Translations under genes and position numbers: made by a program
Source of the DNA: Lacticaseibacillus baoqingensis
Lineage (GTDB): Bacteria; Bacillota; Bacilli; Lactobacillales; Lactobacillaceae
Direction of reading: 5' to 3'
Length of the DNA: 64,000 nt
Assembly (NCBI RefSeq): GCF_003946165.1
Contig: NZ_RHOI01000001.1
Location: 103,343 to 167,342, forward strand
The notes under the pieces: generated by a model
The model's input: the letters and a program-made list of their open reading frames with translations, nothing else
What the model was told of the DNA's origin: nothing
Databases searched by the model: none
Shown: positions 18,149-27,439 of the stretch, piece after piece
Position numbering within the stretch: position 1 is the stretch's first letter
How the letters are laid out: the number at the start of each line of letters is the position of its first letter

Positions 18149-18835
18149 ATGAGTCGTATTTTAATTATTGAAGATGAGAAAAACTTGGCCCGCTTCGTTG
18201 AATTGGAACTAAAGCATGAAGGGTATGAAACCGCTGTCCACTTTAATGGGCGTACCGGGTTAGACGCCGCTTTGAGTGAAGATTGGGATGCGATCTTGCT
18301 GGACTTGATGTTACCAGAACTCAACGGCTTAGAAGTTTGCCGGCGAGTACGCCAAACCAAGAATACGCCGATCATCATGATGACCGCGCGCGATTCGGTG
18401 ATCGATCGGGTCAGCGGCTTAGACCATGGGGCGGATGATTATATCGTGAAGCCTTTTGCGATCGAAGAATTGTTGGCGCGGTTGCGCGCCTTACTGCGGC
18501 GTATCAGCATCGAAGGCGAACACAATGCGGCTAAACAAACCACGCTGACTTATCGCGACTTGACGATCGAAAAAGAAAACCGGGTCGTCCGTCGCGGGGA
18601 TGACATCATTGAATTGACCAAACGTGAATATGAATTGTTATTGACATTGATGGAAAATATCAACGTGGTTTTGGCGCGCGACGTTTTGTTATCTAAAGTT
18701 TGGGGTTACAACTCGGATGTTGAAACCAATGTGGTGGATGTTTATGTGCGTTACATCCGCAACAAGATCGATCGCCAAGGCGAACCCAGCTATATCCAAA
18801 CCGTTCGGGGAACCGGTTATGTGATGCGCTCGTAA
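18149..18835 (+). CDS. OmpR/PhoB-family response regulator
   Basis: A 228-residue DNA-binding response regulator. The receiver domain (about 1-118) has the acidic pocket IIEDE, phosphoacceptor Asp52 in [11 protein letters not shown] and the conserved Lys in IVKPF. The winged-helix effector domain (about 130-228) has [31 protein letters not shown] (seen as LTKREYELL and VLLSKVWG) and ends [11 protein letters not shown]. It resembles ArlR/CsrR regulators of cell-surface and virulence genes. AAAGGAG precedes the ATG. Its TAA overlaps the kinase start (TAATG). Confidence 0.94.
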   Translation: MSRILIIEDEKNLARFVELELKHEGYETAVHFNGRTGLDAALSEDWDAILLDLMLPELNGLEVCRRVRQTKNTPIIMMTARDSVIDRVSGLDHGADDYIVKPFAIEELLARLRALLRRISIEGEHNAAKQTTLTYRDLTIEKENRVVRRGDDIIELTKREYELLLTLMENINVVLARDVLLSKVWGYNSDVETNVVDVYVRYIRNKIDRQGEPSYIQTVRGTGYVMRS

Positions 18836-20400
18836 TGGTTTCCAAAGAACCAAGGACTAAAAGGCGGCTGTCGCTTGCATTTAAGTGGACAGCCGTCGTT
18901 GGCGTTGGCATTTTTGTGACGTTTTTGGTGTTCTCATTAGTCCTATATGGTGCTACTGGCAGCATTTTGGCGAGCCAAGAACGCAGCACATTGCGAGATA
19001 CGCTCAATGCCGTCGAGCAGCGATTGTCCCCGATCGCCACCAAGCTCACAGATAAGAACGTCTCGCCCTTGCTCGAAGTTGATGGCAGCGACTATCAAAC
19101 CAGCGCTGGTACAGGCGTTTCTTTGGTGGGCGGCAATGATGAAAGTGTTTTTGCCGATTCTGTGATCCAAAAACTTTCTCGAGCAGATGTTAGCGTCGCC
19201 GTTTACAATAATCAAAGCGAGCAGATCTTTAGTTCGCGTAATCAAGATCAACCCTTGAAAAAAACATCGACGACCACGATCAAACAAGTCAAAACCAAAG
19301 ATTTTAATGGCATGATCGTCACCGCCCCGATCGTGTCGAGTACGACAAGCAAACATTTAGGGTACGTCCAGATCACCGATCGCATGCAAGCTATCCATGC
19401 CACCATGCGCCGGGTGTTCAACATGATCTTGATCTTGAGTGGGATCGCCTTGCTCGTCTCATTGTTAGTCGGGTATGTCATGGCTCGGCGCTTCTTGCAG
19501 CCGATCCATTCGATCACGAAGACGATCAATGTCGTCAATGATGAACCGCAATCCAGCGTGCGTATTCCTGAGTTGAAGCAAAACGATGAACTTGGTGATT
19601 TGGTCAATGAGTTCAACGGCATGCTTGATCGCATCCAGCGCTTTATCGATCAACAAAGCGATTTTGTTCAAGATGTCTCTCATGAATTGCGGACGCCAGT
19701 TGCGATCCTTGAAGGCCACTTGCAGCTGTTGAATCGGTGGGGCAAAGATGATCCGGAAGTCTTAGCGGAGTCTTTGAGTGCCAGCTTGCAAGAGATCGCG
19801 CGCATGAAGTCGTTGATCCAAGAAATGCTGGACTTGACGCGTGCTGATCAAGTAGATGTCCAATTTCCTAATGCCGTGTGTGATCTTAATCAGATCATGG
19901 AGCAAGTGGTCAATGACTTTAAGATGATCCATCCAGACTTTGTGTTTATCTTGGACAATGATCTGGAAGGACCCGTGTATGTGCGCATGTACCGCAACCA
20001 TTTGGAACAAGTGTTGATCATTTTACTCGACAATGCGGTCAAGTATTCGCTGACGCGCAAGGAGATCCATGTTTCTGCGGCCAGAAATTCTGATGGGGTC
20101 GCTTTAGTCGTACAAGACTTCGGTGAAGGGTTGTCCAACGTTGATCGCGAGCGCGTCTTTAACCGTTTCTATCGCGTTGACAAAGCTCGCAGCCGCGAAA
20201 AAGGCGGCAATGGGTTAGGCTTATCCATCGCGCAACAATTGGTTGAAAGCTATCACGGTGAGATCACGGTGGACTCTGCTTTAGGGCACGGTTCAGCTTT
20301 TCGTATCGATCTGCCGACGATCACGGCTGAAGAAGCGGCCCATTTGCGGGAGCAAGCGGATAAGCTGCCAGATGATCCGTTGGCCAACAGCAATTTGTAA
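18835..20400 (+). CDS. Sensor histidine kinase (ArlS-like)
   Basis: Membrane-bound partner of the preceding response regulator; 521 residues. Order: membrane segment 1 (about 18-42), extracytoplasmic sensor region (about 43-195), membrane segment 2 (about 197-220), HAMP (220-275), dimerisation domain with phosphoacceptor His283 in QDVSHELRTPV, and an ATPase domain with N-box LDNAVKYS, G1 DFGEGLS and G2 GGNGLGLSIA. The sensor region has no recognisable ligand fold. It overlaps the regulator by one base. It might control the YhgE/Pip gene that follows after a terminator; that link rests only on proximity. Confidence 0.93.
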   Translation: MVSKEPRTKRRLSLAFKWTAVVGVGIFVTFLVFSLVLYGATGSILASQERSTLRDTLNAVEQRLSPIATKLTDKNVSPLLEVDGSDYQTSAGTGVSLVGGNDESVFADSVIQKLSRADVSVAVYNNQSEQIFSSRNQDQPLKKTSTTTIKQVKTKDFNGMIVTAPIVSSTTSKHLGYVQITDRMQAIHATMRRVFNMILILSGIALLVSLLVGYVMARRFLQPIHSITKTINVVNDEPQSSVRIPELKQNDELGDLVNEFNGMLDRIQRFIDQQSDFVQDVSHELRTPVAILEGHLQLLNRWGKDDPEVLAESLSASLQEIARMKSLIQEMLDLTRADQVDVQFPNAVCDLNQIMEQVVNDFKMIHPDFVFILDNDLEGPVYVRMYRNHLEQVLIILLDNAVKYSLTRKEIHVSAARNSDGVALVVQDFGEGLSNVDRERVFNRFYRVDKARSREKGGNGLGLSIAQQLVESYHGEITVDSALGHGSAFRIDLPTITAEEAAHLREQADKLPDDPLANSNL

Positions 20401-20412
20401 AGGATGATCATG

Positions 20413-20452
20413 ACGATGATTTCGGAGGTTAAATCCGGGATCATCGTTTTTT
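20413..20452 (+). terminator. Terminator after the histidine kinase gene
   Basis: CGATGATTTCGGA pairs with TCCGGGATCATCG across a six-base loop, followed by TTTTTTT. Confidence 0.85.
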
Positions 20453-20485
20453 TGTACTCAACCAGGCTTCAAAAAGACAAAATAG

Positions 20486-20529
20486 TTGACATTCCCTTGA
20501 TTTAGCGGCATATTAAACAACATGTTAAT
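20486..20529 (+). promoter_or_regulatory. Possible promoter and inverted repeat upstream of the YhgE/Pip gene
   Basis: TTGACA lies at 20486-20491, with candidate -10 TATTAA at 20511-20516 (19-base spacing, longer than ideal). The -10 overlaps ATTAA (20512-20516) and TTAAT (20525-20529), an inverted repeat with an eight-base spacer. It could be an operator for the MarR protein encoded after yhgE; this is a guess from layout. Confidence 0.4.
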
Positions 20530-20589
20530 GGCATGAATGTTATATGGGATTACATATCTTGCTAATTATTTTTAAGGAGTTGACGTAAC

Positions 20590-23500
20590 TTGATCAAGCG
20601 GGAGTTTGAACAGATCAGACGGCATAAGGGGCTTTGGGTGACAATGATCGCGATCATTTTGATCCCGTTCGTTTACTCATTTTGCTTTTTGACGAGTGCC
20701 TGGGATCCATATGGGAATACGGGTAAAATTCCGGTGGCCGTGGTAAACCTCGATCAACCAGCCAGCTTGTCTGGCAAAAAGATTCAAGCCGGGGCTGATA
20801 CAGTCAAGCAATTGCATGATGACGATCAACTGGAGTGGCACTTCGTTTCGGCCAAACAAGCCGCACAAGGGCTCAAAGATAATAAATTCTATACGGTGGT
20901 CACGATCCCTCGTGATTTTTCGCAAGATGCGGCAACGGTTTTAGATCCTAAGCCCAAGCAAATGAAGCTGACGTATCAAACGAATGGGTCATTGAACTAT
21001 GTTTCTGAGATCATCAGCCAAGTGGGTGCTGACAAGTTAAACAGTCAGATCAAAGAAAAGGTGACGACGGCTTTCGTCAATGAATTGTTTGCCAATATCA
21101 ATACCATCGGCAAGCAGCTGAAGACCGCTTCAAACGGGGCGGCCCAATTAAAAGATGGCGTCGTGCAATATACCGGTGGCGTCGTGCAAGTCGATAACGG
21201 CTTGACCACGCTGAACGGCAAGGTCCCAGAATTGTCCAGCGGCGTCCAGCAATTAGCTGATGGCGGCAATACGCTGAATAGTAAAGTCAACCAAGGCTCA
21301 CCGACTTTGACCAATGCGGTCGGTCAATTGACTAACGGAGCCGGCACTTTAGCCGGCGGGTTAGGTCAGTTGAACAGCAAAGTACCAGCCTTAGCCGGTG
21401 GGGTGGATCAATTGGCTAATGGCGGTGCGGCTTTGCACAGCGGTTTAGGCCAATTAAATGGCAAAGTGCCGGCTTTAGCCAGCGGGGTCAATCAATTACA
21501 AGCTGGCAGCAGCGTGTTGTATCAAGGCTTGGGAGAATTGAACGGCAAAGTACCGGCTTTGGCTGACGGGGTTGATCAGTTGGCTGATGGCGGCAACTCC
21601 TTGTATGCCGGCTTAGGGGAATTGAATGGCAAAGTCCCTGCTTTAGCTGATGGCGTCAATCAACTCGCCACCGGCGGGACGTCTTTGTACAATGGCTTGG
21701 GAGAATTGAATAGCAAGATCCCAGCATTATCCGATGGGGTCGTGAAATTAAACGATGGCGGCGCGACCTTAAATACCGGGCTTTCGCAGATCAATGGTGA
21801 AGTCAATGGCACGACAGACGATACCGATTTAGTCGCCAGTGTTCAAAAGCTGACCACTGGCATGAACCAACTTTATCAAGCCGTCACCACCACCTCAACC
21901 GATGCAGCGGGGACAACGTATCCTGCCATGACAGATGGCGTGCAACAGCTGCAAGACGGGTTAACGGCATTGCAATCGTCGACGGCGCAGCTGCCTGCCG
22001 GGACGGCAAAGCTGAGTGCGGCGATGACGAAACTGCAAAAAACGGTCATGTCTCAAATTGGCTTATTCAAAACGTTTTATAATGATGCCAAGTATCCAGC
22101 AGTCGCCAATATGTTAGGTACCGGCAGCGGGTTTGATACGGAGAAAAAGCAGTTACAAGCTAATCAAACCGCGGCAGATACGACGATGCAAACGGCGATC
22201 AATGCCGTTGATGATCCAACGCAAAAAGCCGCGCTTGAAGCCGCATTCAAGGCTGAAAAAACCGCTTCTGGTGCCACCCAAGGCAAGCTCAATACGGCTT
22301 ACATGGTCTTAAACACGGTGAAGTATAACTTGACTACCGCCGATCGGGAGGCGACATTTAACGATGCGACTGGCGAAAACGATCCGAAAGGTTTGCTGAC
22401 GGCAGTGTCGGAGATCAATTCTGGGTTGACTCAAGTCAGCACCGGTTTGAATACCCCTCAAGCCAGCGGCGAAAGTACCAACAAGCAAACCTTTGCTCAA
22501 GGACTGGCCGCTTTGGTCGCCGGGGTCAAGCATTTGAATGCGAATGTACCAGCCTTAGTTGATGGGGCGCAACAACTCAGTGATGGCTTGAATAAGCTGA
22601 ATGCCAAAGCGCCGAAGCTGGCTAGCGGGATCTCAGCATTATATTCCGGCTCCACGCAATTAAGTACCGGCTTAGGATCATTGAACCAGCAAGTTCCAGC
22701 CTTGACGACTGGCGTTTCCCAACTATATTCCGGCTCCGATCAGCTGGTCGGCGGCTTGTCTCAGCTTAAAGGGCAAGTGCCTGCTTTGACCAGTGGTGTG
22801 GCGCAACTGTACACCGGTTCTGGCCAGTTAGTCGGCGGCTTGTCTCAGCTTAAAGGGCAAGTGCCTGCTTTGACCAGTGGTGTGGCGCAATTGTATACCG
22901 GTTCTGGGCAGTTGGCTGGCGGCTTGACGCAACTCAAAGGTCAAGTTCCTGCATTAACGTCTGGGGTCAGCCAATTGTATACCGGCTCCGGTCAATTGAA
23001 TGGCGGGTTATCGCAACTCAAAGGCCAAGTGCCGGCGTTAACGTCTGGGGTCAGCCAGCTTTTTGCTGGGGAACAGCAAGAATATGCCGGCTTGTTGACC
23101 TTGAATGGCCAAACGCCTGCGTTAAGTGCTGGTATCAGTCAGTTATCGGCTGGTTTGAATCAGCTGAATGGCCAAGTGCCAGCGTTGACGTCTGGGGTCC
23201 AACAACTCAAAGACGGCACTAAGCAGTTAACGGCCAACAATGACAAGCTCAATGCCGGTTCGCAACAGCTTGCTGATGGGCTCAGCGATGGTTACCAACA
23301 AGTCGCCGGACAGCGGTTGACGAAGCTGACGGCGAAGATGTTTGCCAACCCGTCACAAGATGTCCAACAAAAATACACCAATGTGCAAAACTATGGTGCT
23401 GCATTAGCCCCATATGTTTTGGCATTAGCGTTGTTCATTGCGATCATTATCTTCAACTTCGCTTATCCAATGAAGCGCACTAAAGATGACGACCGGACCA

Positions 23501-23964
23501 TAGGCCAATGGTTAGGCAGCAAGATCATTGTTGGCACGATCGTCGCTGTGGCGGCTGCGTTAGTGGAAGCGACCTTGATCTTGTTGGTCGGGTTGCCAGT
23601 GGCACACATCGTTGGGTTTTATGCGATGACGATCCTGTTTGCCCTGGCGGCAATGTATCTGACCCAGATGTTGAATCTGGCCTTTAATGGCGTTGGACTC
23701 TTCATTGCCTTAGGATTATTGACACTGAGCGGTTCTGGCGGTTTGTTCCCAGCAGAAACCATCAGTCCGTTATACGAATCGACGCAGAAGTTCTTACCGA
23801 TGACTTATGCGATCAACGGTTATCGGGATGCGATCTCTGGCGGGATCGCAAATGGGACGGTGTTAACCAGCGTGATCGTGTTGATCGTGATCGCCGTATT
23901 AGCCTTAGTCTTGATGATCCCGGCGACGATGGCGCAAAATCGGTCGGCGGCTAAAGAAGATTAA
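20590..23964 (+). CDS. Giant YhgE/Pip domain membrane protein with heptad-type repeats
   Basis: A 1124-residue membrane protein of the YhgE/Pip (phage infection protein, EsaA-related) family. N-terminal membrane segment (about 15-35), then the YhgE N-domain (VAVVNLDQPASLSGKKIQAG), a very long extracytoplasmic region, and five C-terminal membrane segments (about 940-1115) of ABC-2 permease type with SGGLFPAETISPLYES. The extracytoplasmic part holds two arrays of 28-residue units such as GLGELNGKVPALADGVNQL, suggesting a rigid coiled-coil stalk. The start is TTG with AAGGAG ten bases upstream. Known relatives serve as phage receptors or type VII secretion parts; the function here is open. A MarR gene follows. 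Confidence 0.9.
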   Translation: MIKREFEQIRRHKGLWVTMIAIILIPFVYSFCFLTSAWDPYGNTGKIPVAVVNLDQPASLSGKKIQAGADTVKQLHDDDQLEWHFVSAKQAAQGLKDNKFYTVVTIPRDFSQDAATVLDPKPKQMKLTYQTNGSLNYVSEIISQVGADKLNSQIKEKVTTAFVNELFANINTIGKQLKTASNGAAQLKDGVVQYTGGVVQVDNGLTTLNGKVPELSSGVQQLADGGNTLNSKVNQGSPTLTNAVGQLTNGAGTLAGGLGQLNSKVPALAGGVDQLANGGAALHSGLGQLNGKVPALASGVNQLQAGSSVLYQGLGELNGKVPALADGVDQLADGGNSLYAGLGELNGKVPALADGVNQLATGGTSLYNGLGELNSKIPALSDGVVKLNDGGATLNTGLSQINGEVNGTTDDTDLVASVQKLTTGMNQLYQAVTTTSTDAAGTTYPAMTDGVQQLQDGLTALQSSTAQLPAGTAKLSAAMTKLQKTVMSQIGLFKTFYNDAKYPAVANMLGTGSGFDTEKKQLQANQTAADTTMQTAINAVDDPTQKAALEAAFKAEKTASGATQGKLNTAYMVLNTVKYNLTTADREATFNDATGENDPKGLLTAVSEINSGLTQVSTGLNTPQASGESTNKQTFAQGLAALVAGVKHLNANVPALVDGAQQLSDGLNKLNAKAPKLASGISALYSGSTQLSTGLGSLNQQVPALTTGVSQLYSGSDQLVGGLSQLKGQVPALTSGVAQLYTGSGQLVGGLSQLKGQVPALTSGVAQLYTGSGQLAGGLTQLKGQVPALTSGVSQLYTGSGQLNGGLSQLKGQVPALTSGVSQLFAGEQQEYAGLLTLNGQTPALSAGISQLSAGLNQLNGQVPALTSGVQQLKDGTKQLTANNDKLNAGSQQLADGLSDGYQQVAGQRLTKLTAKMFANPSQDVQQKYTNVQNYGAALAPYVLALALFIAIIIFNFAYPMKRTKDDDRTIGQWLGSKIIVGTIVAVAAALVEATLILLVGLPVAHIVGFYAMTILFALAAMYLTQMLNLAFNGVGLFIALGLLTLSGSGGLFPAETISPLYESTQKFLPMTYAINGYRDAISGGIANGTVLTSVIVLIVIAVLALVLMIPATMAQNRSAAKED
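21310..21790 (+). repeat. First array of 84-bp (28-residue) repeats in the YhgE/Pip gene
   Basis: Units with LNGKVPALA-GV-QLA-GG-SLY-GLGE recur; for example GGCTTAGGGG at 21610 and GGCTTGGGAG at 21694 are exactly 84 bases apart. 28 residues equal four heptads, consistent with a coiled coil. Confidence 0.85.
22520..23210 (+). repeat. Second array of 84-bp repeats in the YhgE/Pip gene
   Basis: A second run of related units, now with the pattern QLKGQVPALTSGV-QLYTGSGQL-GGL. Neighbouring copies are nearly identical at the DNA level (around 22740-22920), pointing to recent duplication. Confidence 0.85.
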
Positions 23965-24021
23965 TCTTGGTATCTTCGCGATGGCGAATGTGGTACGCTA
24001 TCTCTGGGAGGATGATGCGAT

Positions 24022-24474
24022 ATGGCCGACACTGACTTGTTAGAGGCGTATATTGAGGTTTATTTCCACGCGTTCAAATACGTTGGGGAGTTGATCTCTG
24101 AGCCGATGAAAGCCGATGGGATCTCGTTTGAGCAGTTTTTGATCATGCGGGACTTAGCCGCAGGACATCAACTTGGGCTGTCTGAAATCGCCAAAAAACG
24201 CGGGGTGACCCGCGCGGCGATTTCTCGGCAGATTAAGACCTTGTTAGAAAAAGAGACGATCGTTCAAGAACGTGATGCCGTAGATCGCCGGCGCTTGTAT
24301 TTGCGCTTGACGCCTCATGGTGAAGAAGTGACCAGCCGCGTCAACAAAGTGATCCATAAGCGCTTTTACGATTGGGTCAGCGCCTTGGGCGAAAAAGACG
24401 CCAAAGAGCTGTTGCGGATCATGCGCAAAGTCGGCACCAACATCATTGCCAAAGATAAATCTGCCTTAAAATAA
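24022..24474 (+). CDS. MarR family transcriptional regulator
   Basis: A 150-residue winged-helix regulator. The DNA-binding region is clear: LSEIAKKRGVTRAAISRQIKTLLEKE as helix-turn-helix (seen as GLSEIAKKRG and AAISRQIKTL), followed by the wing QERDAVDRRRLYLRLTP. It lies 57 bases after the YhgE/Pip gene with GGGAGGATGATGCG upstream and probably shares its regulation. Whether it represses yhgE or responds to a ligand cannot be told from sequence. Confidence 0.9.
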   Translation: MADTDLLEAYIEVYFHAFKYVGELISEPMKADGISFEQFLIMRDLAAGHQLGLSEIAKKRGVTRAAISRQIKTLLEKETIVQERDAVDRRRLYLRLTPHGEEVTSRVNKVIHKRFYDWVSALGEKDAKELLRIMRKVGTNIIAKDKSALK

Positions 24475-24525
24475 CTAGCGTCAAACCAGCAGCTGAGACC
24501 CTAAGCGTTTTTAGCCGATGTCACA

Positions 24526-24577
24526 AGCGTCTTGGGGCCGCGATTCGGTTTAGGATCGCGGTACCAAGGCGCTTTTG
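24526..24577 (+). terminator. Long hairpin terminator after the MarR gene
   Basis: AAGCGTCTTGG pairs with CCAAGGCGCTT, and an inner CCGCGAT pairs with ATCGCGG; a TTTTG run follows. It isolates the trp leader downstream. Confidence 0.75.
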
Positions 24578-24629
24578 TCGCTGGGCGCAGCTTGGCAGAC
24601 GGACTTTTGATAAAAAGATTAAAAAACCG

Positions 24630-24658
24630 TTGACAAAGAATGAGAAAGAATTTATATT
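24630..24658 (+). promoter_or_regulatory. Promoter of the trp operon
   Basis: TTGACA (24630-24635) and TATATT (24653-24658) with exactly 17 bases between them, before the T-box leader. Confidence 0.85.
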
Positions 24659-24659
24659 A

Positions 24660-24966
24660 GTCACAACAAAACAAGTTCGTCCATAAACCGATGAGGTGGA
24701 GATCAAGATCATTGTGCACGCACAGAGAGCGGCCGTTGCTGGGAATGCCGTCGAACGCAGATGATTAAATGGACCACCGAGGGACAGGCCAAAAAAGCGT
24801 CAGATGGCGCTTGAGTCAGTTTGTACGTCAGGCATACGTCAGTTGCCGGGAGGGTGTTAGCCCTTCGCTGAGTGGGGGTAGTGTTGTTTGCATTACCCAA
24901 TTAAGGTGGCACCGCGGAATGATCCGTCCTTAAACAGTATGACTGTTTATGGGCGGATTTTTTGTA
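24660..24966 (+). promoter_or_regulatory. T-box leader (tryptophan) with terminator upstream of trpDCFBA
   Basis: The T-box core AAGGTGGCACCGCG is at 24903-24916, followed by a terminator hairpin with ATCCGTCC ... GGGCGGAT and TTTTTTG (about 24922-24966). A TGG codon at 24770-24772, followed by ACC, sits in the expected Stem I region and would be the Trp specifier. Uncharged tRNA-Trp should therefore switch the operon on. The 585-base gap between the MarR gene and trpD holds a terminator, a promoter and this leader, with no other gene. Confidence 0.93.
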
Positions 24967-25059
24967 TTCTGTGGAAACGAGGTCAACGCGATGATCATGA
25001 TAAAACGATGGCGAAACTAATTAGTTGGCTGACACAACCGCTTTTTAGGAGGACGACTC

Positions 25060-26079
25060 ATGTTAAACGATACGATCAACACTTTAATTAAGCATACCGA
25101 TCTCACTTTTGACCAAACCAAAGCTGCCCATGATGAATTGTTGCAAGGCCAAGTGCCTGATGGCTTGATCGCCAGTTACTTGACCGCAATGGCGGCCAAA
25201 GGGGCGACGGCTACCGAAATCGCTGGGGCGGCTGAATCCATGCGCGCCAATGCCTTGGCCTTTGAGCCGCATGAACCAGTCCTTGAAATCGTCGGCACCG
25301 GCGGCGATCATGCTAACACGTTCAATATTTCCACGACCAGCATGTTCGTGATCGCCGCAGCCGGCGTGCCGATCGCCAAGCATGGCAACCGCGCCGCAAG
25401 TTCTAAATCCGGCGCCGCTGATGTGTTGGAAGCATTGGGTTATAACATCAATGCCTCTGTAGCAGAAAGCGAAGCGCTATTGGCAAAATACAATGCTTGC
25501 TTCTTGTTTGCACAAAAATATCATGCATCGATGCGCTTTGTTGGACCAACGCGCAAGCTGCTTGGGTTTCCCACGATCTTCAACTTGATCGGCCCGCTGG
25601 CTAACCCGGCGAAGCCGACGTTCCAATTGCTCGGCGTTTATCGCGAAGAATTGATGCAGCCAATGGCAGACGCCTTGATCCAACTCGGCGTCAAACGCGG
25701 GATGGTCGTGCATGGTGAAGACGGGTTAGATGAAGTGACCGCTACGGGTAAGACTGACGCGTTAATGATCGTTGACGGCCAGATCACGCCATTGACGATC
25801 GATCCGGCAGATTATGGGATCGCTTATGCTGATCCAGCTGCGCTGGTTGGCGGCACACCGGCAGAAAATGCCGCGATCACCCGCCAGATCCTTGGCGGGG
25901 CCCTTGGGCCAAAAACCGATGCGGTGTTATTGAATGCCGGCGTCGCGTTATATATCGCCAACAAAGCGGCCACGATTGCTGATGGGATCGCTGCGGCACG
26001 GACTATTTTAACCGAGAAAAAAGCTTTGACGTTATTAGAACACCTAGTCGCTGACAGTACCCAAGAGGTGAGTGCATGA
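25060..26079 (+). CDS. trpD: Anthranilate phosphoribosyltransferase
   Basis: Joins anthranilate to PRPP, the second committed step of tryptophan synthesis. The 339-residue protein has the glycine-rich PRPP motif VGTGGDHANTFNISTT, the KHGNRAASSKSGAAD anthranilate/PRPP segment and RKLLGFPTIFNLIGPLANP (seen as FNLIGPLANP). AGGAGG precedes the ATG. First gene of the operon: there is no trpE or trpG before it, only the T-box leader. It overlaps trpC by four bases (ATGA). Confidence 0.97.
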   Translation: MLNDTINTLIKHTDLTFDQTKAAHDELLQGQVPDGLIASYLTAMAAKGATATEIAGAAESMRANALAFEPHEPVLEIVGTGGDHANTFNISTTSMFVIAAAGVPIAKHGNRAASSKSGAADVLEALGYNINASVAESEALLAKYNACFLFAQKYHASMRFVGPTRKLLGFPTIFNLIGPLANPAKPTFQLLGVYREELMQPMADALIQLGVKRGMVVHGEDGLDEVTATGKTDALMIVDGQITPLTIDPADYGIAYADPAALVGGTPAENAAITRQILGGALGPKTDAVLLNAGVALYIANKAATIADGIAAARTILTEKKALTLLEHLVADSTQEVSA

Positions 26080-26858
26080 TCTTAGATGACTTGGTTGCCG
26101 CAACCACTAGACGGATCGCTCAAGAAATCGCCGCGGTTCCATTGGCCACGGTGCAAGCTCAGGCGCAAGCGTTCAGCGGTCCAGAGAAACCGAGTTTTAT
26201 TGCCGGCTTAGCGGATCATTTTGGCATCATTGCTGAAGTCAAACAAGCGTCACCGTCTAAAGGCGTGATCGCCGAAGATTTTCCTTATCAAGCGATCGCA
26301 GCCGATTATACCGCTGCTGGCGTGGATGCGATCTCGGTGTTGACCGAGCCGGATTATTTTCATGGCGACCTCAAGTATCTGCAAACCATTGCCGCAGCGT
26401 CAACCAAACCGGTGTTGCGCAAAGATTTCGTGATCGATCCTTACATGTTGTATCAAGCTAAAGCAGCTGGTGCCAGCCTCGTCTTGCTGATCGTGGCGAT
26501 CTTATCCGATGCACAGCTACATGATTATTATCAGCTGGCCACTAAATTGGGCTTGGAAGTCTTGGTGGAATGCCATGATGCGCGTGAAGTGCAGCGGGCA
26601 TTGGCCATCAAGCCGCAGCTGATCGGTGTCAATAACCGCAACTTAAAAGACTTTACCGTGGATCTTAAAACCAGTGAACGCCTGCGCGAAGTGATCCCTG
26701 CAGACATCAAGGTGATCGCAGAAAGCGGGATCAAAAAGCCCAAGCAGTTAGCTGAGCTGCAAGCAGCCGGGATCAATGGCGTCTTGATCGGTGAGACCTT
26801 CATGCGCGCACCTGATCGTCAGGCCATGATCCATGCCTATCAGGCGGTGGTTTCATGA
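26076..26858 (+). CDS. trpC: Indole-3-glycerol phosphate synthase
   Basis: TIM-barrel enzyme closing the indole ring. The 260-residue product contains the catalytic-Lys strand IIAEVKQASPSKG, the second Lys in VLRKDFVIDPYML, and GVNNRNLKDF. Ends with ESGI and VLIGETFMR for phosphate binding. It overlaps trpD and trpF by four bases each, so translation is coupled through the operon. Confidence 0.97.
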   Translation: MILDDLVAATTRRIAQEIAAVPLATVQAQAQAFSGPEKPSFIAGLADHFGIIAEVKQASPSKGVIAEDFPYQAIAADYTAAGVDAISVLTEPDYFHGDLKYLQTIAAASTKPVLRKDFVIDPYMLYQAKAAGASLVLLIVAILSDAQLHDYYQLATKLGLEVLVECHDAREVQRALAIKPQLIGVNNRNLKDFTVDLKTSERLREVIPADIKVIAESGIKKPKQLAELQAAGINGVLIGETFMRAPDRQAMIHAYQAVVS

Positions 26859-27439
26859 CCCAAGTAAAGGTTTGCGGGCTGATGACCCTGGGCGACATCG
26901 CCATCGTTAATGCTGAGCATCCTGATTATGCCGGGTTCGTCTTGGCCGGCGGCCGGCATCATGTGAGCGATGAGACTTTGCAAACTTTAACCGCTTCACT
27001 TGATCCGCAGATCTGCAAGGTCGCAGTGGTGGTCGAACCAGATATTCGCCACTTGTTGCGCCTCCACGCTCAAGGGCTGATCGATGCCGTCCAATTGCAC
27101 CGCGTCAGCCGCAAACGGACGATCAACGCGCTGCAACAAGCCGGCTTGATGGTGATCTCGCGCGTGGACTTATCCGCTCCCAGCACGGTTGCTGACATTG
27201 CATTGCTTGATGCTGGCGATGGTTCCGGGCAGACGCTGCCTTGGGACCAATTACCGCCAGTGGCGCAGCCATTGATGCTGGCCGGCGGACTGGATGCGAC
27301 TAACGTGCGCCAAGCGATCCAAGCGGTCGCCCCACAAATCGTTGATGCTTCCAGTCGCTTAGAAACTAATGGACATAAAGATGCCGCAAAGGTCAAAGCC
27401 TTTGTCGAGGCAGTTCGTCAAACGAAAGAGGAAAAATGA
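26855..27439 (+). CDS. trpF: Phosphoribosylanthranilate isomerase
   Basis: Converts PRA to CdRP by Amadori rearrangement. The 194-residue barrel has the active-site Cys in VKVCGL at the start, DYAGFV, IDAVQLH, and the phosphate-binding end [11 protein letters not shown] and VDASSRLE. It lies between trpC and trpB in the usual order with four-base overlaps on both sides. Confidence 0.96.
   Translation: MTQVKVCGLMTLGDIAIVNAEHPDYAGFVLAGGRHHVSDETLQTLTASLDPQICKVAVVVEPDIRHLLRLHAQGLIDAVQLHRVSRKRTINALQQAGLMVISRVDLSAPSTVADIALLDAGDGSGQTLPWDQLPPVAQPLMLAGGLDATNVRQAIQAVAPQIVDASSRLETNGHKDAAKVKAFVEAVRQTKEEK

Noticed and set aside
24888..25091. Possible 67-residue protein before trpD
   Set aside because: It lies in the T-box antiterminator/terminator and overlaps the trpD start.
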